Assembly: GCA_033398695.1 (NCBI GenBank)
Contig: CM065815.1
Coordinates: forward strand, 98,422,501 to 98,486,500
Origin: Orobanche coerulescens
Lineage: Eukaryota > Streptophyta > Magnoliopsida > Lamiales > Orobanchaceae
DNA: 64,000 nt
Direction of reading: 5' to 3'
Shown here in pieces: positions 45,844 through 57,927 of this stretch. The notes beneath the pieces are model-generated. The model ran no database searches and had not been told where the DNA came from. It worked only from the letters and a program-made list of their open reading frames with translations. Within the stretch, counting starts at the first letter, position 1; every line of letters starts with the position of its first letter. Made by a program: the position numbers and the translations under genes.

Positions 45844-46596
45844 TTGGAGAGAGCTGTCAAAGGATGCAAGGGGAGAGGCCGCGGTGCGGGCCAAAACCCG
45901 GGAAATAATCATTCACAGTCAGGAAGTTGTACCCGGGACACAGCTCAATCAGAAGGTGTTCGGGTTGATCCACTCGCTTTTATGCAAGGCATGATGGCCC
46001 AGATGAAATTGCTTAATAACCAATGCGCTACTCTGACCGAATTAATCGAGAAAGCTCTTACTGATGAGCTTACTACTAAGGAAATTGCTGAGCAACAACC
46101 TTCATCTGCTAGCAAGAAATCAACAAAGCGTAATCAGTCCGAAGGCGGTCAGTCACCCTTCAAGAAGTCTCGTGTGGGCTCTACTTTTTCTGAGCGACCT
46201 CTTATGACGCATAAGCCCACAGAGTCTCAGTCCCGAGCGGCCAGTTCGGCCATCACCTGTTTCAACTGTGGAGTGCCGGGTCATTTCAGCACTAGGTGTT
46301 CGAGGCAGACTATCACCTGTTTCAACTGTGGGATTGCTGGGCATAAGGTCCGTTTCTGCCGAAGAGACTCCAAGCATACTCCGGTGGCATCTCAGGCCCC
46401 GAAGCAATCAGCGGTTCAGAATCAGGCCACTCAATCCGTGCTGTTTAAGACGACGGGAGCAACTAAAGGCGGAGCTCATACTTATCAGACAGGAGCATCT
46501 AGTTCGGGGGCCGGCAAGCCCCAAATTCACGAGGTGAAGAGGACCGACGATCTAGAGGCCCGAATGATCTCAGGTATACTCGAAATTCGATCCTAA
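45844..46596 (+). pseudogene. gag: Gag of element A, internally deleted
   Basis: The frame opens with a Gly/Arg-rich N-terminus (no ATG at the expected start; TTG in its place). It passes a short helix (DPLAFMQGMMAQMK) and then reaches the linker and two CCHC knuckles (CFNCGVPGHFSTRC, CFNCGIAGHKVRFC, 46258-46359). The ~200-residue retrotransposon Gag domain that should lie between is missing, as comparison with element B's Gag shows. It stops at 46594, just ahead of the protease. Confidence 0.8.
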
Positions 46597-47000
46597 CCTG
46601 CGTGTATCCTTTGTGATACTGGTGCATCGCATTCATTTATTTTCGAGTCATGTTTGAGTAGACTACTTCTAGATAGTTCCACTAGTTGTGAGCCTTATGT
46701 CATTGGTCTACCAGACGGTAGAAGAATTTTCGGAAATCGTGAGGTTAAGAAATGTCCAAATTAAGCTTAATGACCGCGATTGGTTGGCGGACCTAATCGT
46801 GGTGGATTTACCTAAGGACGATTTAATATTGGGTATTAATTGGATGGATCTTCATGATGCCATCCTCCGTGTTCGTAAGCATATGGTCACTATCATTTCA
46901 GACGATGGAGCCGAGTGTGTATTTCAGGGAAGTAATCTCAGTTGTTCCGGAAGAATCATTAATATGAGGAAAGCAGTGAAATTACTCAATCAGGGTTGTT
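46597..47000 (+). pseudogene. Aspartic protease region of element A
   Basis: The active-site motif reads CDTGASHSFIFESC at ~46609-46650. A frameshift near 46690 leads into 46688-47032, which has the linker WLADLIVVDLPKDDLILGIN and then KAVKLLNQGC. The coding sequence then runs into the 56-bp tandem repeat. Confidence 0.75.
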
Positions 47001-47486
47001 CAATCATTCATTGTATCATTGTCATCGATTGACCGTTCTAAGGCAATCGAGGTGTTCAATCATTCATTGTATCATTGTCATCGATTGACCATTATAAGGC
47101 AATTGAGGTGTTCAATCATTCATTGTATCATTGTCATCGATTGGCCGTTCTAAGGCAATCGAGTTGTTCAATCATTCATTGTATCATTGTCATCGATTGA
47201 CCGTTCTAAGGCAATCGAGGTGTTCAATCATTCATGGTATCATTGTCATCGATTGGCCGTTCCAAGGCAATCGAGTTGTTCAATCATTCATTGTATCATT
47301 GTCGTCGATTGGCCATTCTAAGGCAATCGAGGTGTTTAATCATTCATTGTATCATTGTCATCGATTGGCCGTTCTAAGGCAATCGAGTTGTTCAATCATT
47401 CATTGTATCATTGTCGTCGATTGGCCATTCTAAGGCAATCGAGGTGTTCAACCATTCATGGTATCATTGTTATCGATTGGCGGTGT
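46995..47486 (+). repeat. 56-bp tandem repeat inside pol of element A
   Basis: Eight full units plus a partial ninth, with starts of 'caatcattca' at 47001, 47057, 47113, 47169, 47225, 47281, 47337, 47393 and 47449. The last four units alternate two variants, giving a 112-bp higher-order repeat. Because 56 is not a multiple of 3, all three frames translate the same peptide in turn. It lies exactly in the protease-RT linker. Confidence 0.95.
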
Positions 47487-49086
47487 ATTCCCAGACGAGC
47501 TACCTGGTTTACCTCCACCGAGGGATGTGGAATTCACGATTGAGTTGGAGCCCGGTACGTCTCCAATATCGAAGGCACCGTATCGGATGGCCCCGACCGA
47601 AATGCAGGAGTTGAAGAATCAACTTGAGGAATTGTTCGAGAAAGGTTATATCCAACCGAGTGCGTCCCCGTGGGGAGCACCAGTGTTATTTGTTAAGAAG
47701 AAGGACAGTTCTTTTCGTTTGTGTATTGATTATCAGGAGTTGAACAAGGTGACAATCAAGAATAAGTATCCTCTACCCCGTATTGATGATCTCTTAGATC
47801 AACTTCAGGGAGATTCAGTATTTTCCAAGATCGACTTAAGATCTGGATATCATCAGTTGCGAATTCGAGAGTCGGATATCGCAAGGACGGCGTTTCGAAC
47901 ACGCTATGGTCATTATGAGTTTGTGGTAATGCCGTTTAGGTTAACTAATGCACCTATGGTGTTCATGGAGTTAATGAATCGGGTTTTCATCGACTAATTG
48001 GATCAGTTCGTGGTTGTCTTCATTGATGACATTTTGATTTATTCTCGTGACCGAGAGGAGCACGAGGTTTACCTTCATCAGGTTCTCGACGTGTTGAGAC
48101 GAGAGCAACTCTATGGAAAGTTTTCCAAATGTGAGTTCTGGATGTCCGAAGTGACGTTTCTAAGACATGTAATTTCATTAGACAGTGTGCGTGTTGATCC
48201 TCAAAAAACGGAGGCTATCCGAGATTGACTACCTCCGAAGAATGTTAAGGAAATCCAAAGCTTTCTCGGATTAGCCGGTTATTATCGGCGGTTTGTGGAA
48301 GGATTTTCTAAAATTGCTCAATCCATGACAAACCTTCTGCGGAAGGATAAGAAATACACGTGGTCCGACGCGTGTCAACGGAGTTTTGAGGAACTCAAGA
48401 GCCGGTTAATTCCAGCACCTATCCTTTCCTTGCCGCAAGGGACGGAGGGATTCGTGGTTTATAGTGACGCGTCCGGACACGGTCTTGGATGTGTATTAAT
48501 GCAGAATGGGAAAGTTATTGCCTATGCTTCGCGGCAATTGAGACCCTACGAGGTCAATTATCTGACCCACGACCTGGATCTAGCAGCCGTGGTGTTCGCA
48601 TGGAAGATTTGGCGTCATTATCTTTATGGCGTTACCTGTCAAATATTCACCGATCATAAGAGTTTGAAGTATATATTTACTCAGAAGGAGTTAAATATGC
48701 GACAGCGGCGGTGGTTGGAACTAATCAAAGATTGCGATATTGAGACACTATACCACCTGGGCAAGGCGAACGTTGTCGTCGATGCCTTGAGCCGCAAGTC
48801 CGTTCAGGAGAAAACGCTTGCTCGTTTAACAGTTCAGAAGGAGCTTCAGCAGGAATTCCTGAGACCCGAGATTGAGGTCTGGGTTCAGCGAGTACAAGGA
48901 CAACTTTGTATGTTAGATATTTCATCGCCACTCGAGGAGGCGATCATAGTGAGTCAGGGTTTAGACCCATTTTCATTGCGCATCCGAGAGGATGTGGCTC
49001 AGGGGAAAGCCCCTGGATTTGTGGTCCACGAGGATGGACTATTGCGATTTAAGAATAGGTTATGCGTACCGGCGAATTACTGGTAG
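47487..49086 (+). pseudogene. Reverse transcriptase and RNase H of element A
   Basis: The frame starts with the clade's conserved [17 protein letters not shown] and keeps RT motifs: [47 protein letters not shown], and the catalytic [15 protein letters not shown] (47995) precedes that motif and a TGA lies at ~48226. RNase H follows in the same frame ([34 protein letters not shown]). It ends at TAG 49084 just before the integrase zinc-binding region, which is missing or degraded. Confidence 0.9.
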
Positions 49087-50263
49087 AGTAATATGAAGCG
49101 AGAAGTCGTGGAATTTATTTCGAGATTGCTTAAACTGTCAGCAAGTCAAGATAGAATATCAGCAACCGGCGGGTATGTTGAAACCGCTCCCTATTCCATA
49201 GTGGAAGTGGGAGGATATTTCTAGGGCCTTCATCACGAGTTTGCCAACGAATCGTCGCGGCATGAATACAATTTGGGTAATTGTGGACCGTTTAACTAAG
49301 TCAACTCATTTCCTTGAGATTAAGGATATGTGGAGTCCCGGGAGACTTGCCCAGTTGTTCATCAAAGAGATAGTGAGATTGCACGGTACTCCTAAAGTAT
49401 TGTTTCTGATCGTGATGGGCGATTCGTGTCACATTTTTGGAAATCAGTTCATCGTGCCATGGGAACTCAGCTTAATTTCAGCACAGCTTTTCATCCTCAG
49501 TCCGACGGACAATCAGAGAGAACTATTCATACATTGGAGAACATGTTGAGGGCATGCGTCCTCGATTGGAAAGATGATTGGGAAGCCCAACTACCATTGA
49601 TCGAGTTCACGTACAATAATAGTTGGCATGATTTGATTAAGATGGCACCTTACGAGGCCTTGTACGGTCGTCGTTGTCGATCTCTTTTGTGTTGGGATGA
49701 CTTATCAGAATCAATCGGCACCAAGCTCGATATGCTTATAGCCGTACGTGAGAAGGTAGCTTTGATCAGGAGTCGTTTGTTGACCGCTCAGAGTCGACAG
49801 AATCATATGCAGATAATCGTCCTCGACCATTAGAGTTTGAGGCAGGTGACCACGTTTTGGTCAGGGTTCGTTTCGGGAAGCAGGGAAAGTTGAGTCCGAG
49901 ATTCATTGGACCGTTTGAGATTTTGGATCGAGTAGGCAGTCTGGCTTATCGATTGGCTTTACCTCCAGCGTTGAGCCGAATTTGTAATGTGTTTCACGTC
50001 TTTCAGTTGCGGAAGTATGTTGCCGACCAGAGTCACATACTTTAGTCGACGAAATCGAGATCGCGGATGATCATTCGTATGAGGAGCGTCCTATACGAGT
50101 CTTAGAGTGGCGAATCAAACAGTTGAGGAACAAGGCAATTCCTTTGGTTGAATTCAGTGGTCTAGACACGGAGTCGAAGAGGCTACTTGGGAAACTGAGG
50201 ATAGTATACGGGAGAGTTATCCCGAGTTGTTAGACCCTCAGTTTCAAGGACGAAACTCTTTCT
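49087..50263 (+). pseudogene. int: Integrase of element A with C-terminal extension
   Basis: Frames change several times. Asp 1 is in WVIVDRLTKSTHF (49241 frame), Asp 2 in VSDRDGRFVSHFW (~49407 onward, other frame), Glu in DGQSERTIHTLE. The C-terminal part is FGKQGKLSPRFIGPFEILDR and VFHVFQLRKYV. After a frameshift the end reads LEWRIKQLRNKAIP and EATWETEDSIRESYPELL, the weak chromodomain-like tail of Tekay elements. The polypurine tract follows. Confidence 0.8.
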
Positions 50264-50273
50264 AGGGGGAGTA

Positions 50274-52697
50274 TGTAATACCCGGTTGTAATTCATTCAT
50301 TATCATTCAGTAGTTATCAGTCAGTAATTGTCACTCAGTAATTTTCACTCATTAATAATCACTCATCATTCATGATTCATTCATTTGTATTCGTCGTTAG
50401 CATATTTTTAACCGTGTATCAGTTACCGATCGTCATTCATATCCGTTTGTGGATCGAGAAGAGAGTATTATCATAATCATCGTGAATGATAGTCTTGTGT
50501 TGGAAGTATCATCTATCACGTGTTATTGGACTTAATTACATTCATACAAGTATTATATGTCGGATCATTCACCTTTCGTAACGAGAAGATGGAGTTGTCG
50601 GACTGTGTCATTTCCAGCAGTGAGTTACGGCCATAACTGATCATGCATTACGGACATAACATGCATTCATTGGCTTAAGGATGTTTTGTCCGAAGGTGAG
50701 TTACGGCCGTAAGGATAGGCAGGCTATGGCCGTAACATGCGTTCGTGGTTTTCAGGACATGTCGGACGAAGAGGGCTTACGGCCGTAAGGGTTGCGGTAT
50801 ACGGCCGTAAGATGAGGCAGGTACGACCGTAAGGCTTGGCCGGTTACGGCCGTATGATTCGAGCAGGGTGCCCGGTAAGTTTCGATGATGGTTTCATACG
50901 CCCGTAAAGTCTTGCCAAGTACGGCCGTATGAGTCGAGTTACGCCCGTAAGGCAGGTGCAGTTACGGTCGTAAGTCTGTCGGTAGACTTTCGACGAAACC
51001 GAGTTACGCCCGTACGATGTGGCTGGTCACGGCCATAAGGTTGTTGACTTGGAGAGGTCACGGCCGTAACGTTCGGCAGTTTATATAGACTTGGACGGGA
51101 TTTTGCACTCATTTCACCCTTCTTCACTTGAGTTCCGAGAGAGAGGTTTTGGGGAGAGACTTTCTTCATCACATAACTTGTTAAGGAGTGTTCTAAACAT
51201 ATATCTTGGATTGGGAAGCTTGGATAGTCGATTTAACACGATTTCACCGGATCAAAGTGTTTGGATCTTCAAAGGTAAATTCTTTAACATCTTGGATTTC
51301 GATTTTGTGTTAAGATATGATGTTTTGGACATTATAATCATGTTGGATGAAGAGATATACATATGATTATGAGTTTGTATGAATATTCATTGGATTATTG
51401 AAGGATTATTCAAGAACACTTTGAATATTGAGTTGGATTTGGGGGTTTTCGATTAGTTGTGGTTGAAATCACGAATTGGATATTCATATTATATTATTGA
51501 TTGTATTGAAGATGTTTTGTTGGTTTGAAACACTCCTTGGGGATTTGATATTGGTATAATTAAGGATTGGCTGTAAACAATCGAAGAGTGGTTACAACGA
51601 TATAATGCCCCAATGAACTTAGTTTAGTCGTATCGACGTTTTGAGTTAGTTATAATCGTGTTTGATTTGTATATTGAACGGATTGTTGGTAATTGTGTTA
51701 TTCAAGGTTGTTCGAGCGACCGACACCTCATTTAGGACGTTTGTTCGTGGAAGGACATTTTTCATCGGTGTTGTGTAAGTTAATTCTTACTCGGTTAAAA
51801 GGATATTAATTCCTTTCATTGTTGTTCAGTCATAATTATAATTCATTCATAATGTATTAAATGTATTGAGACTTGTAATTGTCGAATAATCACTTCATTC
51901 ACGAGGAACGACGGTTCCAATCAATTCATTGAGCTATCACTCACTTCACTATTATTTCATCTCGGTGAGTCATTCTTGACTTTGTCGGATTGTTATTCAT
52001 TAATATTCATCATGGTCATTCTCGTTCATATGACCTTCTGGGTTCGTATTGCGTGGCCGGGTGGTGATGTGTGGAATTTTTAGTCGGGCATATGATGGTC
52101 ACGTGTTCGGGTTCACCGACACAATGGACTATGCACACGGTAACGTACTTCCGTGAGACTAATTAGGTACAAGGGCGGGTGTGTCCGATCACTCGTCTTG
52201 TGCACATGCACATACCATTACGGGCGTACTACGATGCCCCTCTTCAGCTTAATTTCAGAATTAAGATATATTATGATTGTGTATATTCAACTCTTGAGGA
52301 TTGTTGTCCTATGTAACTGAACCCGTTGGGGGACATTGTTTTCAGGTCATGGCAAGGCATGGGAAGAGAACGTTGACGGCGAGGAGTCCCAGTGATACTA
52401 GTAGGGGGCCCCAGTCCTTTCAGTCATTCATGTTGTCTTCATTTTATTTCCGCTGCAGATTTCCGTTTGGATACTCATTTTCATTCAGTGTTGTATATTT
52501 TATCTTCATATAAATTATACATGTATTCTGTATTATCTTGGGTGTGTTGTACCTGAAACTCCTCATCGGAGTAATTAATGATATAATGTGGTTCGGTACT
52601 ACAATTATATTATTTAAGTCATTAATTTTCATTCGCCTGGTGGGTCCCAGTCGGGGGTTCACGGAACTGTAATAGTCGCCCAGTTTGGGGTGTTACA
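50274..52697 (+). repeat. Element A 3' LTR, full length
   Basis: 2424 bp, starts TGTAATACCCGG after the polypurine tract and ends GGGGTGTTACA. It keeps the palindrome array and TATA box that the 5' LTR lost. Confidence 0.9.
50625..51088 (+). promoter_or_regulatory. Palindrome array and TATA box, element A 3' LTR
   Basis: About sixteen copies of TTACGGCCGTAA or one- to two-base variants (for example tacgcccgtaa, tacgaccgtaa) lie between 50625 and 51070, in a ~30-bp rhythm. Perfect copies are near 50700 and 50777. The TATA box TTTATATAG lies at 51080-51088. Many variants differ at CpG positions. Confidence 0.8.
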
Positions 52698-52714
52698 TGA
52701 CCGGACTGTCAGAA

Positions 52715-52965
52715 TGGTCGAGTTATGGCCGTAAGGCCTAGACGAGTTACGGTCATAAGGCCTGTCCGAGTTACGGTCATAAGGCCTATCCGAGTTACGG
52801 CCGTAATGCATTGTCGGGTTGTGGCCGTAATGCAACCACACATTTTGGGCAGTGGCCTGGGAGGCCTGGTTACGACCGTAAGGACCTTCCGTGTATGGCC
52901 GTAAGTGCCGAGCTACGGCCATAAGACCCTGTAGGTTATGGCTGTAATGGGTTCGGCTATATAAG
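52715..52965 (+). promoter_or_regulatory. Palindrome array and TATA box, element B 5' LTR
   Basis: About nine copies of (G)TTA(C/T)GG(C/T)C(G/A)TAA lie between 52715 and 52945, several degraded by C-to-T or G-to-A changes at CpG. The TATA box CTATATAAG is at 52957-52965. The 3' LTR has the same layout at 58205-58436. Element A inserted about 20 bp upstream of the first unit. Confidence 0.75.
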
Positions 52966-53861
52966 GCCTGGGCGATGCGCTTTGTCCCATTTTTCCCCTT
53001 TCTTCTTCTTCATTCGCGATGTTTGGCTGGAATTCAAGGGTAGTGATCAGAAGCATCCTTGTGCATCATTTTGGGAAGTTTGATTTATATCTAACATCAT
53101 TCTCTACTCGAGTTCGTCCGGATCTAAGGCAACTTCTTATAATCTCCTAAGTTTGACCTTCGGGATTTTGTTCTTGATTTCGCTGTTCATCCGATTTTTG
53201 ATTATTTGGATGGTGTTATCGGGTATTATAAATCATGTTCTACGGATTATATATCCGTATCTCGAATTTGTTTGAGCCCAACCATGATTTTTATGTTCTA
53301 AGGGATCCTTGAGCATTTAATGTCTGATTAAATGACTCAACGGGTTTTCCTTTGATTCTTGGGCCTATTTCACGTTGTTTCCGATTGTTATACTCATTGT
53401 AATCGTATTTTCGTTGTTTTCGCCTGGAGGATTGTAGGTGCTAGAGATTTCCCAGTTGAGCCGTATTCGTCAGAGTGTTCGGTATCGGTTATCGAGGCAA
53501 GTATCTTGCTTATACGATTTGTGTCTTGCAAATAGAAGTTACGTGTTGGGTTTACGATGACTTAGTTTTCTTTTGTGGATATGATTCGTGTGAATTGCTT
53601 ATTTCGAGTGTTGATTGTATCGATGATATATTTGTTTGTTGATGTTGAAATTGTGTTGATGATGTTAACCGTGTTGTTGTGTTGTGCGTGGTTGTTCTTG
53701 AATGAGGTACCGTGATGATTATGATAATTGGATCAGATTGATTATATACTTGGGTATGTATTGTGGTGTATTGTTGATTGGTTGGACATAATTGTAATTA
53801 TGTGTATTGTTTCGTGGTAGTGTCTTGAGATGATATTTACGTGTGGTGAAATGAGTGTGTG

Positions 53862-54060
53862 GAACCAGGTACGGTCCGTCGTGACCTCTGGAGTTCGGTA
53901 CATGATGTGTACGAATAGTGAATATGTGGAACCAGGTACGGTCCGTCGTGACCTCTGGAGTTCGGTATATGACGTGTACGAACAGTGAATGTGTGGAATC
54001 GGGTACGGTCCGTCGTGGCCTCCGGGGTTCGTTACCTGACGAGTACGAATAGCGATCGAA
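53862..54060 (+). repeat. 67-bp minisatellite in element B 5' LTR
   Basis: Three units of 'gtgtggaaccaggtacggtc...cgtgacctctggagttcg'. The same three-unit array is at 59328-59525 in the 3' LTR. ORFs over both arrays are artefacts of the repeat. Confidence 0.8.
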
Positions 54061-54788
54061 TGGATAATGTTTTGATGTTGGGTCACGGACCCGTGATGAT
54101 ATTTTAGCTAATATATTTTGAAACAAGAACCGGGCTGAGGCCCTAATTATTTCGGAAAAAGTTTTGTAACTTGGACTTGAGGTCCGAAAAAGTTTTCTAT
54201 TTCTTAAATCGTCGAGATGATGAGTTTATTTTCAGATACTTCTTTGCTTGAATTCGAAATTCTAAAACCTCTCGGGAATGTTTTGATAGTTGATTGTCGT
54301 ATATGATTCGTGGTTGCTATTTGCTTGTTACATTTTGTATAGTTTTATACTTGCACTAGCAAAATAGTGGAATTTTGCTAGCCCCCGAGTAATTGGGGGT
54401 GGATGTCTGTTTTGCGTCCAGGTACATGTAGGTTCGTGGGAGCAGTCACAGGATCGATACAGTAAGTGACGAATTACGATACTAATCAAGAGTTGGGAGT
54501 TAAGTTGAGTTGTGTCATATCGTCGGAGTTGTAATCCTCCTTCCGCTATTTTGTATCTTTACCCATGCATGGGTAATTATTGTAAAGAATCATATTTTTC
54601 TATTTGCGTCAGTTGTGCGACCTCATCGGTCAGTGTAGTTGTTTATAATTAACCTTAACGGTCCGTATCATTGTATTATTTGCCCCGGACGGGCAAACAC
54701 TTGGTCGTTTTGTGATGCTTAGCCTAGTAGATCCTCGTGGGGGGATCTATGGCGTGTAATATTCCCATATGGTTTTGGGGGTGTTACA

Positions 54789-56821
54789 TTTATGGTATCA
54801 GATCTTAGGTTGCGAAAACCTAGGTTATCGGGTCAAGTCGGGTCATGATTTGTCGAGTAGTATGTTGTCGTGTCATTCGAGTTGTCGGGTGACAAGTTGA
54901 GTTCTGCATAGTCACAACGTGTCATATGTGTTGTCGAATGAGATTAGTATCGTAGGTGACCGTCATCTCTGTGCGTCCTGTGGGCGTAAGTCTCCTCTTT
55001 CATGTGAGGTAACTGTGTTTCATGATTTCATTTATGTGAGATAATTGTGGTGCATAATTTTTGTTGCAAGATAATATGAAGTGGAATCCATGTTTGATAC
55101 TTATGGCACACCGTGTATGTATTGAGCTGAATGTATTGATGGTATGGGCACCGAATGGTGCAATATAATGTGAAAACTGTGAACCTTGATGTGTTCCAGA
55201 AAGTGTATCGATGGTAGAGTTCGTGAGGAACTCAGATGGATGGTTTTGATGTATGTTTAAACTTGGTGTTTACGAGTTGTATCTGATTGAACTAGTGATC
55301 TTGTTTTCCGATTGGGCATGTGGTTTCGAGTTCGATTATTTTTGGGTACTTGTAATTATGTTCGCTGCGTGTAGGTCTCAAAATGGGTTTCTGAAAAATT
55401 TTATAGGCTTGAGTATGTTTTTGGAAAAATCGATTTTTGAAATTTTTGATGGTGCGGTTAAACAACATTTTTGTATGGATTTCGAAATCGATTGAACTTT
55501 GACGAGCTAGTCATGTATTTTTAAATGGCATATTCAGACGGTATTTGAAAGTTGTGTTTTAAAAAGTACCTCGGATATTGTAAAATATAACCGTCATTTT
55601 TGGATATGATTGAAAGGATTTTGGAAAAATTTTAATTTGCAAAACGACTTTGATTTTCAGAATTAAAAACATTATGTGTTTATGTGTTGGGACTAAGTCG
55701 TTAAAACAAGCTTGTTATGTTGTTATACTCGTCGGAGAATTTTGCAGTGTTTCTAATGCCAGGATACATTGTTAGAAGTTGATCCTTAACCTTCGGAGCC
55801 GTTTTGAGGCTGCTCAGCTAATTTTGCTATCTTACAGCTAGTGGTTACTGCCGTAAGCTGTTAGATGTTACGTCCGTAAGCTTCTGATGGTCACGGCAGT
55901 AACTTTGTTATTACAACTGTATGTGCTCTTTATCGATCGTTTGATTTCTGTTGATATTGTCGTTTGGTCCGCTAACGACGATCGTGAACTTTAACTATTG
56001 TATCAGTAATGTTGCACTCGGTTGTTTATCCTGTATGGGTATTATTGACGTTGTTGATCGCTACCATTCTTGCTAATGAATTTCGGTTGTACACTTAAGT
56101 GTTGTGACTGCATAGTCTGATTTAATTGTATTATTCTAGGATGTTATCCTCATGTGATACTTGATTTATGGAATGATTAGTATGAGTACAAGAGGTTTTC
56201 CACCCGGGAATGGTTTGGCGAAACCTCTGGGGGTCGATGTTAAGGGGCATGGCCGCGGATTATCATGTGCGTTGTTATTTGTGATGGTGTGGCATGGTAA
56301 CATGTGGTTACCCTGTATGTCGTTAATGGTGATAATGATATGTGTTGATAAGGTCATTTTGATGATATCATTATCAAGTAGATTTGATAATTCAAAATGT
56401 TGTTTTGTAAATGATTTCAAAACGAAATAGTTATGATAATGAGTTCATGGTTTTGATTAAAGGGCCGAGGTATTAAAAGTATTTTAAAAAATTTCATTCC
56501 AGCAAAAACGTTCAAATTCAAAAATTTTAAAATATTATCATTGAAACGAATACCTCAGAAAATTTATTTTTAAGGAATGTTACAAATGTTTGACCACAAT
56601 GATATGTATGTGGATTTGACCGTGTTTGTTTTGGTAAAGGTCGTACATTTTTGTTGATGTGGCCAAGTGAATTACGTATGAATCTAAGTTGTATTGTTGC
56701 GTGTGATAGTTCGTGTATTCGTATAATGACTCAGAGTGAATATTTTATTGTGTTGCTGTTTGTTGTCCTATGTCGATTATGTGATGTTTGTTTTGTCGTT
56801 CTGAACGGCTGTCCATTCAGT
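54789..56821 (+). other. Element B PBS and long untranslated leader
   Basis: The PBS TGGTATCAGATC (54793-54804) matches initiator-Met tRNA with one likely mismatch. The ~2-kb leader has no supportable ORF. At 55845-55915 it holds four TTACGG-type palindromic motifs (ttactgccgtaa, ttacgtccgtaa, tcacggcagtaa) like those of the LTR, but no clear TATA box follows. Confidence 0.6.
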
Positions 56822-57925
56822 ATGCCGAGCGGACGAGGCCGAGGACATGGTCGTGGTAGTGGACATAATCAGGAGCATGAGAGGATGACTCGCTCGTTGT
56901 CGGGTGCCAATCAGCTCAGTACAGATGGTCGGGATGACCAGTCGCGTGATCAGGGGCAATCAGCCAGAGGTAGTGTTGAAATTGGCACCGTCACCATCCT
57001 TCGCAGGTGGCTGACCAGTTGGCGCAGATGAATCAGACAGTGCACCGGAATGATATCCCAGATGGGGATAACAGAGCTAGTAAGTGGTTACGAGACGTGA
57101 TGAGAATGCACCCGCCCCATTTTATAGGTTCTTCTGACTCGTTAGGTTGGGAGAATTGGCTCTTCTAGTTGGAAAGAACACTTGATGTTGTAGCTTGTCC
57201 TGAGGAAAGAAGAGTACCTAGTGCTCAGTACCTGCTCAACAAGTAAGCTGCAGACTTGTGGGAGGCCGTAGCGCCTAATGATCGTGCAGCCACTTGGGCT
57301 GAATTCGAGTGTGCCATGGAAGCTGGGTATTGTCCATTACCTGTTCGAGAATGCCAGATTGTTGAGTTTTTCTTGGCTACACCCTGGGATGTGTCGGCAT
57401 CTCAGGCTATAGTCGACTCTAATCGGCAGCTGTGTTATATCCGGGATCAAGTGAGAAGTGAGGCAGACAAGGTTCGTTATTTCGATATGCGTATGAAACC
57501 TCATGTTCGGAAGTGTATGGATCCTTTTATGTGTACAATGCAGAAGGACTATCAAGATCGAGCCTTAGCATTTGAAATGGCTATAATGTCTACAGAGTCT
57601 GTATCTGTATCAAAAAAACAGAAGACTTCTGATGGCGCGACGAGAAGTAAGGGAATTGGGATTCCTGAAGTTCAACCCTCGTATCAGTTGATCATGGAAC
57701 TTGATCGGTTAGCTGGAGAATCTAAAAGACCCAGGTCGGTGTTTTTGAGTTCTGCTAGTGCTCCAAGTTGTTTCAACTGTAATGTTCTGGGCCACAAGCG
57801 TACGAATTGTAAGGCACCGCCAGTGACTTGTTACAACTGTGGACACAAGGGACACCAAGTCCAGTATTGTGAGAGAGTGTCTAGTGCGGTCGATACTCAA
57901 GCTTCAGTGCCGGTGTTGAGATCGA
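56822..57925 (+). pseudogene. gag: Gag of element B
   Basis: It starts ATG with an Arg/Gly-rich N-terminus (SGRGRGHGRGSGHNQEH). A frameshift near 56980 and stops near 57160 and 57245 break it. The retrotransposon Gag domain lies at ~57110-57520 (ADLWEAVAPNDRAATWAEFE, then VRYFDMRMKPHVRKCM), followed by two CCHC knuckles (CFNCNVLGHKRTNC and CYNCGHKGHQVQYC, 57769-57870). Directly after ~18 further codons the 3' LTR begins, so the frame runs into the LTR and stops there. Gag packages element RNA; here it cannot be made intact. Confidence 0.85.
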
Positions 57926-57927
57926 TT

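Larger units (their letters stand above)
30959..52697 (+). mobile_element. Element A: Tekay-like Ty3/gypsy element nested in B
   Basis: The TSD TGACC is present at 30954-30958 and 52698-52702. The 5' LTR is 30959-31754 plus 44761-45349, split by element F. Then PBS 45354-45365, gag, protease, RT, RNase H, integrase, polypurine tract (50264-50273) and 3' LTR 50274-52697. Without F the element is ~8.7 kb. The initiator-Met PBS, long LTRs and the integrase C-terminus (VLEWRIKQLRNKAIPLVE) fit the Tekay/Del clade of chromoviruses. Coding regions are broken. Confidence 0.9.
52703..54788 (+). repeat. Element B 5' LTR, second part
   Basis: It contains the TTACGGCCGTAA-type array (52715-52945), a TATA box CTATATAAG (52957-52965), a 67-bp minisatellite with three units (53862-54060), the double hairpin (54357-54399) and the terminal GGGGGTGTTACA. 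The PBS follows at 54793. Confidence 0.9.

Noticed and set aside
46995..47486. CRISPR-like array of regular repeats
   Set aside because: Units are contiguous 56-mers without unique spacers, inside a plant retrotransposon pol gene.
53719..54126. ORFs over the element B LTR minisatellite
   Set aside because: Frame kept open by the 67-bp repeat; no start context or domain, and the 3' LTR copy is read differently.
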